A stretch of DNA of 64,000 nt. Source: UMGS1668 sp035447605 (GTDB lineage: Bacteria > Bacillota > Clostridia > Oscillospirales > Ruminococcaceae). The notes beneath the pieces are model-generated. The model did no database searches. It was not told where the DNA came from and worked only from the letters and a program-made list of their open reading frames with translations. The stretch covers positions 1-64,000 of the forward strand of contig DAOTHJ010000002.1 in NCBI GenBank assembly GCA_035447605.1, read 5' to 3'. Of this stretch, positions 55,814 to 62,641 are shown in pieces; positions within the stretch are counted from its first letter, which is position 1, and the number at the start of each line of letters is the position of its first letter. The translations under genes and the position numbers were made by a program.

Positions 55814-56488
55814 ATGGACGAAAAATCCGCAAATTTTGCGGGCATGGTGGAACAGTACATAAAAGAGATGGAGCGCTATCATGCCAGACGGATGCCTGAG
55901 CCGGAGGAAAAACTGGAAGAAAAGACGGTGGACAGCATTCCGACAATACCCATGCCGGAAGAGACGGTGGAATCGGTAGCTTCTTCCGAACAAGAAGCCC
56001 AGCCGTTCCCCGAAGTTCCTCCGGCAGAGCCGACGAACTTTCACGGGCAGGATATATCCACCGAAATGAACAGCAGCAACCCTCTTCTTAAAGAAATTCT
56101 GCCTACCCCATGCGATTTCACGGATGAAGGATATCTTGTGATAAAAACCTTTGCCGGGGATGGGGTAATCCCGCTGGAGGGTTCGGACGTTGTGGTTTAT
56201 ACAGAGGTTGCAGGAAAAAAGGAGCTGCTCAGTCTTCAGACGACGGATGAGGAGGGACATACGCCCCAAATCACGGTGAAAACCGTCGGTAGGGAGAAGG
56301 CCGACCTGCCGGGCAAGGAGCTCCCCTATGTCACCTGTTTCGTCAATGCCTGGGCGCCCAGCTATTATCCGGTGGTGAATCAGGTAGTGGATGTGTTCGG
56401 CGGCGAGACCTCGCTTGTGGAGATCGAGATGGTGCCGCTTCCGGAAGAAAAGCCCGGAACATCGCCGGGGGTGATGACGGATGGATGA
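55814..56488 (+). CDS. Carboxypeptidase-regulatory-like domain protein linked to PG-binding genes
   Basis: 224 residues from ATG 55814 with CGGAGGCGG upstream. The N-terminal about 110 residues are acidic and Pro/Glu-rich, probably disordered. The C-terminal part (from about 112: GYLVIKTFAGDGVIPLEGSD, DEEGHTPQITVKT) looks like a transthyretin/carboxypeptidase-regulatory-type beta sandwich. No signal peptide or membrane segment is visible. It overlaps the next gene by 8 bases, so the two should be made together. Function unknown; context suggests a wall- or spore-associated structure. Confidence 0.72.
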   Translation: MDEKSANFAGMVEQYIKEMERYHARRMPEPEEKLEEKTVDSIPTIPMPEETVESVASSEQEAQPFPEVPPAEPTNFHGQDISTEMNSSNPLLKEILPTPCDFTDEGYLVIKTFAGDGVIPLEGSDVVVYTEVAGKKELLSLQTTDEEGHTPQITVKTVGREKADLPGKELPYVTCFVNAWAPSYYPVVNQVVDVFGGETSLVEIEMVPLPEEKPGTSPGVMTDG

Positions 56489-57623
56489 GGCGTACGTATC
56501 GGTTCCGGAATTCATTACCGTCCATATGGGCACGCCGAATGAAAACGCCGTGAACTTGACGATTCCCTTTCCGGATTATCTCAAAAACATCGCCGCCACG
56601 GCGCTCTATCCTACCTGGCCCGAAAACGCGCTCCGCGCCAACATCTGGGCACTGACGACCTTCGCCCTCAGCCGGATCTTCACGGGATGGTATCGGAGCC
56701 GGGGCTACAATTTTGACGTCACTTCCACTGAAGAGCATGACCGGAAATTTATCCGGGGCCGGAACGGTTATGCCGGAATCAACCGCATGGTCGATGCGTC
56801 CTTCCGGGAGTACCTCGTGAGAACCGGCAGCCGGGAGCCCTGCATGGATGCATGCGGCGTGATTCCTCCGTGGGGAACGGTGACGCTGGCAAACGAGGGA
56901 TACCCGCCCAACCAGATTCTTCAGTACTACTGCGGGGAGGATATTGCTGTTGAAAGAGCGGCGGTTCCGCCGTGCATCGAGGAGGCCCCGGACTATTTGC
57001 TTGAGCTTGGGAGCAGCGGCCGGGAGGTGGAATCCTTTCAGCGCTGCCTCAACCGGATCGGTCGGAATTATCCGACCATTCCCCTCATCAGCCCGGCCGG
57101 CGGCGTTTTTGACGACCATACGGAGCAGGCGGTCCGGCAGTTCCAGCGGATCTTTGACCTGATGCCGGACGGAGTCGTCGGGCCGGAGACGTGGTATCGG
57201 ATCTGCCGCATCCACAGTTCCGTCAAGCGGCTCTCCGATCTTTACAACGAGGGTATCCTGCTCTCGGATATTCCAAAGCAGTGCCCCGAGACGATTTATC
57301 TTGGCCAGAGAGGGAGAAAAATCCTTCTTCTGCGGTTTTATGTCAACATGATTGCGGTGTTTTATCAGGAAATCGGACCGGTGGAAGCGGCGGGCGGATA
57401 CGACAAAGCGGTACGGGATCAGGTGATCGGGCTTCAGAAACTTACCGGTCTCGTGCCGAACGGCATTGTTGACGAGTGGACGTGGGACGCGATCTATTCG
57501 ATTTTTGCCGGTATCATGGAAAAAGTGCCGCAAAAATATTTTAAAGAGACAGATGCGGGGAAACCGGCCGGCCGCTATCCCGGCTATGACCTCAAGGAAA
57601 CGGGGGAAGCCGCGGATGAATAA
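56481..57623 (+). CDS. SpoIID-like N-domain protein with two peptidoglycan-binding repeats
   Basis: 380 residues from ATG 56481. The N-terminal part (about 8-115) has the pattern of SpoIID/LytB-related domains (WPENALRANIWALTTFALSR, RSRGYNFDVTSTEEHDRKFI). Two PG_binding_1 repeats follow: about 172-235 (LELGSSGREVESFQRCLNRI, GVVGPETWYRI) and about 275-345 (GQRGRKILLLRFYVNMI, GIVDEWTWDAI). There is no clear signal peptide. Related clostridial proteins are thought to act on spore or cell-wall peptidoglycan, but export by the usual route is not visible. It overlaps both neighbours. Confidence 0.8.
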   Translation: MDEAYVSVPEFITVHMGTPNENAVNLTIPFPDYLKNIAATALYPTWPENALRANIWALTTFALSRIFTGWYRSRGYNFDVTSTEEHDRKFIRGRNGYAGINRMVDASFREYLVRTGSREPCMDACGVIPPWGTVTLANEGYPPNQILQYYCGEDIAVERAAVPPCIEEAPDYLLELGSSGREVESFQRCLNRIGRNYPTIPLISPAGGVFDDHTEQAVRQFQRIFDLMPDGVVGPETWYRICRIHSSVKRLSDLYNEGILLSDIPKQCPETIYLGQRGRKILLLRFYVNMIAVFYQEIGPVEAAGGYDKAVRDQVIGLQKLTGLVPNGIVDEWTWDAIYSIFAGIMEKVPQKYFKETDAGKPAGRYPGYDLKETGEAADE

Positions 57624-58125
57624 CTACGATCCCAACGTGGCGGAGGTGCAAAGCTATCTCCGCGCGCTGCTTCAGGAGGAGAGCGACCTTCCTCCGGCGG
57701 TCATCCCGGATGGCATCTTCGGCCCGGAGACGGCGGACGCGGTTTCCTATTACCAGCGCAGCGGCGGTCTCGATCCCACCGGCGAGGTGGATTACCAAAC
57801 GTGGGACGGCATCATTCGAAAATATGGGGTGCGAGCCTCCTGCAGCGGGCCGTCCAAGACCATCGTCGGCTTCCGCAGCGACGAGCTCGACCTGACGCCA
57901 CCCGGGAACAAGAGCATCAGCGTCTGGTTTGCGCAGGTCATGCTGCGCAGCATCAGCCGGAGGTTTGAGCAGTTTACGGATATCATTCCAAATGGAATCA
58001 ACGACGGCCCCACGAGCGACGCATTTCGCTATATTCAGGAAAAGACGAAGACGCTGTATCACGACGGCACCCTTGACAGAAGTACCTGGAACGCCATCGT
58101 GAATCTTTACAATCTCACTTTATAA
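57616..58125 (+). CDS. Small protein with two peptidoglycan-binding-like repeats
   Basis: 169 residues from ATG 57616, overlapping the preceding stop (ATGAATAA). The first repeat is clear (VAEVQSYLRALLQEESDLPP, GIFGPETADAVSYYQRSGGL), the second degenerate (GINDGPTSDAFRYIQEKTKT, GTLDRSTWNAIVNLYN). No catalytic domain or signal peptide is visible. As third gene of the unit it may bind the same polymer as the second gene product. Confidence 0.78.
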   Translation: MNNYDPNVAEVQSYLRALLQEESDLPPAVIPDGIFGPETADAVSYYQRSGGLDPTGEVDYQTWDGIIRKYGVRASCSGPSKTIVGFRSDELDLTPPGNKSISVWFAQVMLRSISRRFEQFTDIIPNGINDGPTSDAFRYIQEKTKTLYHDGTLDRSTWNAIVNLYNLTL

Positions 58126-58162
58126 AAAGACGCCCGCGGCTTTTGCCGGGGCGTCTTAAAAA
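58122..58162 (-). terminator. Terminator of the Ppx/GppA gene
   Basis: Arms AAGACGCC/GGCGTCTT with further GC pairs. On the minus strand it is followed by TTTTTATA, on plus by A-rich sequence, so it is directed against the minus strand; it also lies right at the end of the PG-binding genes. Confidence 0.75.
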
Positions 58163-58175
58163 GAAAAGGAATAAA

Positions 58176-59126
58176 TTATGGAGAATCGTTTGTTACGGCG
58201 CCGCCGAGAAGAGAGGCAAAGATGCCGCCGGCGGGGGGAATTCCTTCCTTGAGCAAACTTTCGAGCAGGCCGTCCCGGACGCCGACATCAAAGACGGAAA
58301 TCTGGTCACATCCAAAGTATTCTGCCGCGCCGATCAGCACCGCCATGCCGGAGGCAAGGGTCTTTTCCCGTCCCGGAGCGAGTTCGGCAAGCAGCTCGAG
58401 GCTCTCCTCCGGTTCGCCGCAAAGCGCCGTGAGCATGCCTTCCATCTCGCCGAGCAGGATCACGCTGCCTTCTTTATGAAGGGCCTGACGATACAGCTTC
58501 AGAGAGGCCTTCGCCGTGCCGCCCATTGCAAAAAGCACGCCTTCGGAGGGCGGGAACGCCTCCTTTTTCAGCGCAGCCGCGATCTCTCCCTTGATTGCCA
58601 CAGTCTCTTCGGCAGTGGGAAACTCTCCGGCGACATGGGCCTTTGCCATCCTGCTGCTCCCGAGCGGGAAAGAGGCGCTTTTGATCAGGCCGTCTTTTCC
58701 AAAAAGAAGAATCTGAATGCTGCCGCCGCCGAGGTCGCATCCGATGCCGGATTCCGCGCCGGATACCCTTCTGAGCGCGAAGTAGTCGTACTCCGCTTCC
58801 TCGCCCCCGGAGATGCGCCGGATGGAGATTCCGGTGCGGAAAGCCACCTGATCCGCCACGTCGTCGGCGTTCTCCAGATAGCGCAGAGAGGCGGTGGAGA
58901 AGCACACCACCCGGTCGCAGCGGTAATGCCGGCAGACGTTCCGGTGTTCCTCGATGCCCTCGATGATATGCTCGATGCCGTCCTGCGACAGCCGGTTATC
59001 AACGGTATTTTCCACGACGCGGGAATAGACGACGCCGTCGTAAACAATATGGCGCTCGTCGTCCTCCGCCTCAAAAATATTGAGCCGGAGCGTATTCGTC
59101 CCGAAGTCGATGATTCCGATTCTCAA
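58176..59126 (-). CDS. Ppx/GppA family phosphatase
   Basis: 316 residues from the preferred TTG 59126, which puts the protein start at LRIGIIDFGTNTLRL as in the family; ATG 59165 in the same frame is possible but lies at the likely transcription start. The ASKHA ATPase fold shows IGIIDFGTNTLRL (phosphate 1), GIGCDLGGGSIQILLF (phosphate 2), and MGGTAKASLKLY. Such enzymes hydrolyse polyphosphate ends or pppGpp. It is a short form without a C-terminal HD domain. It converges with the PG-binding genes and diverges from trxB. Confidence 0.85.
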   Translation of the reverse strand: MRIGIIDFGTNTLRLNIFEAEDDERHIVYDGVVYSRVVENTVDNRLSQDGIEHIIEGIEEHRNVCRHYRCDRVVCFSTASLRYLENADDVADQVAFRTGISIRRISGGEEAEYDYFALRRVSGAESGIGCDLGGGSIQILLFGKDGLIKSASFPLGSSRMAKAHVAGEFPTAEETVAIKGEIAAALKKEAFPPSEGVLFAMGGTAKASLKLYRQALHKEGSVILLGEMEGMLTALCGEPEESLELLAELAPGREKTLASGMAVLIGAAEYFGCDQISVFDVGVRDGLLESLLKEGIPPAGGIFASLLGGAVTNDSP

Positions 59127-59183
59127 AATCCGATTCCCTTCATTCTCCTTAATATTAATTTTCATCCTATTTTACCACAAAAA

Positions 59184-59212
59184 TTGTATTGAAACCAGTT
59201 CGGTGATATAAT
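59184..59212 (+). promoter_or_regulatory. Promoter of trxB
   Basis: TTGTAT (59184-59189), 17-base spacer, TATAAT (59207-59212). Confidence 0.8.
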
Positions 59213-59245
59213 AATGATACCATCAAACTGAAAGGAATTCTGGAT

Positions 59246-60157
59246 ATGTATGACATTTTGATTATCGGAGCAGGGACGGCAGGACTGACGGCAGCCATTT
59301 ATGCAAAACGCGCAGGCCTTTCCTGTGCGGTATTCGAATCCGCGGCACCCGGCGGACAGATCGTTTCCTCTCCGGAAGTGGAGAATTACCCCGGCATGCC
59401 CGGCATGGCCGGCGCGGATTATGCCATGGCGATCTTTCAGCAGGCGCAGAATCTCGGAACGGAATTTATCTTCTCCGAAGTGACGGGGCTTTCGGCTTTC
59501 GGCACGACGAAGACGGTCTCCACGGCCAAGGGCGACTATCAGGGCAGAGCGGTTATCATCGCGAACGGCGCACAGAGGCGGAAACTGGAGGTCCCCGGAG
59601 AAAGGGAATTTACGGGCCACGGCGTATCCTACTGCGCGACCTGTGATGGCAACTTTTTCCGCGGGAAGGATGTTGCCATCGTCGGGGCCGGCAATACGGC
59701 CTTTGAGGATGCGGCTTACCTTGCGGGCGTCTGCCGCACCGTATATCTTATTAGCCGCAAGAGCACCTTCCGCGCTTCGGAGATCTTGGTAAATGCGCTT
59801 CAGAAAAAGGAAAACGCAAAGATTCTCATCAACCAGAAGCCGCTCGAAATTCGGGGCGACAAGATGGTGAATACGCTTGTCCTTGCCGACGTGCAGAGCG
59901 GAGAGACCACGGAGCTTCCGGTATCCGCCGTATTCGTCGCCGTCGGGATGGAGCCGAAGAACGGCATCTTCCGCAGCCTGAAGCTGGACGAGTTTGGCTA
60001 TATCATCTCAGGAGAGGACTGCAAGACCAATCTGGCCGGCGTCTTTGCCGCGGGAGATACGCGCACCAAACGCCTCCGCCAGCTCGTGACGGCGGCCTCC
60101 GACGGAGCGATCGCTGCAACCGCGGCGGCGCAATACCTTGGCGAAATCCAAGAATGA
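59246..60157 (+). CDS. trxB: Thioredoxin reductase
   Basis: 303 residues from ATG 59246 with GAAAGGAA upstream. FAD site ILIIGAGTAGLTAAIYAKRA, redox-active disulfide CATCDG (about residues 132-137), NADPH site DVAIVGAGNTAFEDAAYLAG, and the C-terminal FAD motif GVFAAGDTRTKRLRQ. It keeps thioredoxin reduced. The last codons (AQYLGEIQE and stop) are repeated three more times, with synonymous changes, in the next 240 bases. Confidence 0.95.
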   Translation: MYDILIIGAGTAGLTAAIYAKRAGLSCAVFESAAPGGQIVSSPEVENYPGMPGMAGADYAMAIFQQAQNLGTEFIFSEVTGLSAFGTTKTVSTAKGDYQGRAVIIANGAQRRKLEVPGEREFTGHGVSYCATCDGNFFRGKDVAIVGAGNTAFEDAAYLAGVCRTVYLISRKSTFRASEILVNALQKKENAKILINQKPLEIRGDKMVNTLVLADVQSGETTELPVSAVFVAVGMEPKNGIFRSLKLDEFGYIISGEDCKTNLAGVFAAGDTRTKRLRQLVTAASDGAIAATAAAQYLGEIQE

Positions 60158-60395
60158 TTTCGGCCGCCGCTATGAATTTCGCGTTCCGCGAAATTCCGAA
60201 GATGGGATGGAACGGCACAAAGGCGCAATATTTGGGCGAGATTCAGGAATAATACGGCCGCCGCTGTGAATTTCGCGTTCCGCGAAATTCCGAAGATGGG
60301 ATGGAACGGTGCGAAAGCGCAATATTTGGGCGAAATCCAAGAATGATTTCGGCCGCCGCTGTGAATTCAATATCTTGGAGAAATTCAGGAATCAT
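60128..60395 (+). repeat. Tandem repeats of the trxB 3' end plus a palindromic element
   Basis: Units start at 60128 (inside trxB), 60223, 60317 and about 60365; the first two periods are 95 and 94 bases, the last 48 because the middle is missing. Each unit opens with 30 bases that read AQYLGEIQE-stop (the fourth has TCA instead of stop) and continues with CGGCCGCCGC and then a palindrome AATTTCGCG-TTC-CGCGAAATT followed by CCGAAGATGGGATGGAACGG. The codons differ synonymously between units (for example CTT, TTG, TTG, CTT for Leu). Confidence 0.93.
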
Positions 60396-60481
60396 ACGGC
60401 CGCCGGAAATAAGTTGATAAGGAAACGGCGCCGCGGGGTATCTTCGCGGAATACGCCGAACAGGATCGGATTCGAGGAACC

Positions 60482-61207
60482 ATGAGAGATTATCAAAAAG
60501 AAACGGAAGACCGGGTGGCGTTTATTCGGCGGAAGCTGGAGGAGGCGCACGCATCCGGCGTTGTATTCGGAAACAGCGGCGGCAAGGACAGCGCGCTCGT
60601 CGGCATCCTGTGCAAAAAGGCCTGCGACAAGGTCATCGCCGTCGCCATGCCCTGCGCCTCGGCGCGGAATTATTCCGAGGATATGCAGGATGCGGCCGCG
60701 CTGGCACAGCAGTATGGAATCCCGATGCAGACGGTCGATTTGACCGGTGTCCGGGCCGCTCTGACGGGAGCAATCGGCATGGAACTGGCGCCGATGGCCC
60801 TCGCAAATATCGCGCCGAGGCTTCGGATGACGACGCTTTACAGCATCGCCCAGACGGAGGGCTGCCTCGTGGCCGGTACCGGGAACCGCAGCGAGCGCTA
60901 TATGGGATATTTTACAAAATGGGGCGACGGCGCCTTTGACTTCAACCCGATCTACGACCTGACGGTGACCGAAGTGTACGAATACCTGCGCTTTTTGGGC
61001 GCGCCTTCCCACATCATCGGAAAAGCGCCTTCCGCCGGGTTGTATGAAGGCCAGACGGATGAGGGAGAGATGGGCGTCACCTATGCCACCATCGACGACT
61101 ATCTTGCCGAAAGGCCGGTCGACGAGCGCTCCCGGGCCGTCATTGAGCACGCCCATCGCGTTACGGAGCATAAGCGAAATATGCCCGACGGGTATCGGCC
61201 CGACTGA
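60482..61207 (+). CDS. nadE: Ammonia-dependent NAD+ synthase
   Basis: 241 residues from ATG 60482 with CGAGGAAC upstream. PP-loop VVFGNSGGKDSALVGIL near residue 30, then VAMPCASARNYSEDM, YSIAQTEGCLVAGTGNRSE (ATP and deamido-NAD site) and GYFTKWGDGAFDFNPIYDLT. There is no glutaminase domain, so it uses ammonia. It is followed 13 bases later by an HD-domain gene. No promoter was recognised between the repeats and this gene. Confidence 0.92.
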   Translation: MRDYQKETEDRVAFIRRKLEEAHASGVVFGNSGGKDSALVGILCKKACDKVIAVAMPCASARNYSEDMQDAAALAQQYGIPMQTVDLTGVRAALTGAIGMELAPMALANIAPRLRMTTLYSIAQTEGCLVAGTGNRSERYMGYFTKWGDGAFDFNPIYDLTVTEVYEYLRFLGAPSHIIGKAPSAGLYEGQTDEGEMGVTYATIDDYLAERPVDERSRAVIEHAHRVTEHKRNMPDGYRPD

Positions 61208-61220
61208 AACGGAGGACAGC

Positions 61221-61802
61221 ATGAGCGTCAAACAGGATTTCCTTGATATTTACAAGGCGGCCGTCACACGCCCCGGCGCGGACGGACTGCTTGAATGGCT
61301 TTTGAGCACGGATTTTTTTATTGCGCCAGCTTCCACGCGCTATCACTGCGCCTGTGACGCGGGCCTTGTCACCCACAGCCTGAATGTCTACCGCCTGCTG
61401 CAAAAGCGCGTTGAAGAATTTGGCGGCTATACCGAGGAGACGGTGGCGATCTGCGGCCTGCTGCACGATGTCTGCAAGGCGAATTTCTATTCGATCGGCC
61501 TGCGCAACGTCAAAAACGAGCATGGCCAGTGGGAACAGAAGCCGTATTACACCATCGAGGATCAGTTCCCGATGGGCCACGGCGAAAAGTCCGTCTACCT
61601 GATCAACAAATATATGGTGCTCAGCGACGAAGAGGCCATGGCCATCCGCTGGCACATGGGCGGCTTCGATGAATCCGCTAAGGCCGGCGGCTACACCATC
61701 AGCCGGGCCTACGAGCAGTACCCGCTGGCGGTTCTGCTTCACGTTTCCGATCTGGAGGCCACCTATCTTTCGGAAAAGGGCACTTCGGAAGTCAGAATCT
61801 GA
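61221..61802 (+). CDS. HD-domain hydrolase
   Basis: 193 residues from ATG 61221 with CGGAGGAC upstream. Metal-binding residues: the first His in GLVTHSLNVYRLL, the HD pair in CGLLHDVCKANFY, and a later His in WHMGGFD and Asp in LLHVSDLEATYL. It is close to the short HD phosphohydrolases common in Clostridia and their phages. Substrate unknown. It lies between nadE and the ASCH gene in the same direction with short gaps, forming a probable operon. Confidence 0.87.
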   Translation: MSVKQDFLDIYKAAVTRPGADGLLEWLLSTDFFIAPASTRYHCACDAGLVTHSLNVYRLLQKRVEEFGGYTEETVAICGLLHDVCKANFYSIGLRNVKNEHGQWEQKPYYTIEDQFPMGHGEKSVYLINKYMVLSDEEAMAIRWHMGGFDESAKAGGYTISRAYEQYPLAVLLHVSDLEATYLSEKGTSEVRI

Positions 61803-61821
61803 CGCATGGAGGGATTGCACG

Positions 61822-62277
61822 ATGAAGCCGGAACTGCTCTGGGAAAGTTTTTGCAGGCATAACGCCGAGCTGATGCCCGAAACGGCCTATCACAGCTGCT
61901 GGGCCTTCTGCGGCGGCGGAAGAGCGGCGGATAAACTGGCCGCGCTTGTCATGGCCGGGATCAAGACCGCCACAAGCTCTGCCTATCCCTGCTACGCGGT
62001 CTGGGAGGAGAAGGTTCCGGAGGCCGGCGATTACAGCGTGATCATCGATTCCGTGGGCGAGGCCGTCTGCATTCTGCGTACCGTAAAGGCCGACATCGTG
62101 CCTTTTAAAGACGTCGGCGAGGCATTTGCGGCAAAAGAAGGCGAGGGCGACCAGAGCCTTGCATATTGGCGCCGGGTGCATGCCGAAGCCTTCGGGGCCG
62201 ACTGCGTGGACTGCGGCATCGAATTTACCGACGACATACCCGTCGTCTGCGAGGAATTTGAGATCGTGTTCCGGTGA
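61822..62277 (+). CDS. ASCH-domain protein
   Basis: 151 residues from ATG 61822 with TGGAGGG upstream. The ASCH beta-barrel is seen from about residue 25: GGGRAADKLAALVMAGIKTATSSAY, then VWEEKVPEAGDYSVIIDSVGEAVCILRTVKADIVPF and the ending ELV-type segment VVCEEFEIVF. ASCH proteins are PUA-related and may bind RNA or act on modified cytidine nucleosides. Third gene of the nadE unit. Confidence 0.9.
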   Translation: MKPELLWESFCRHNAELMPETAYHSCWAFCGGGRAADKLAALVMAGIKTATSSAYPCYAVWEEKVPEAGDYSVIIDSVGEAVCILRTVKADIVPFKDVGEAFAAKEGEGDQSLAYWRRVHAEAFGADCVDCGIEFTDDIPVVCEEFEIVFR

Positions 62278-62336
62278 CGGAAAACGTCCAAGGCATAAAA
62301 ACGGGGCGTTATCCGCCCGATAAGCGATTGGAACCG

Positions 62337-62362
62337 ACGGGTTTCTTTGCCCGTTTTTCTTT
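62337..62362 (+). terminator. Probable terminator after the ASCH gene
   Basis: ACGGG/CCCGT stem (62337-62341, 62350-62354) and TTTTTCTTTT. A second terminator-like stem AGGCGC/GTGCCT with a T-run lies near 62503-62534. The 160 bases between hold nothing else I can name. Confidence 0.6.
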
Positions 62363-62551
62363 TATTGGAGCATCCTGCTTTTTGGCGAGAGCCGGAATTG
62401 CCGGAGCCCGCAACGCGGCGACGGTGCCGTAAACAGGGCGATGCGGAATCCGCTTCAAAGACGGGAACCGCCAAAGACAACATGGCATTGTGACGAAAGA
62501 CACAGGCGCTTTTTTGCGGCGGTGCCTTTTTTCTTTTCCGGGGTTCCCTGA

Positions 62552-62580
62552 TTGACATAAAAATCGATCTGTGCTACAAT
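62552..62580 (+). promoter_or_regulatory. Promoter of uvrB
   Basis: TTGACA (62552-62557), 17-base spacer, TACAAT (62575-62580). AGAACGGTTAAGAACAAATGTTCAC just after it contains GAAC and GTTC arms (GAACAAATGTTC, 62595-62606), similar to the Gram-positive LexA box, so SOS control is likely. Confidence 0.88.
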
Positions 62581-62641
62581 AAAAAGAACGGTTAAGAACA
62601 AATGTTCACATCATTTCTGAAAAGAAAAAGGAGGCAAAACC

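Noticed and set aside
60158..60481. Insertion sequence after trxB
   Set aside because: No transposase or terminal inverted repeats; the units are copies of the gene end plus a short palindrome.
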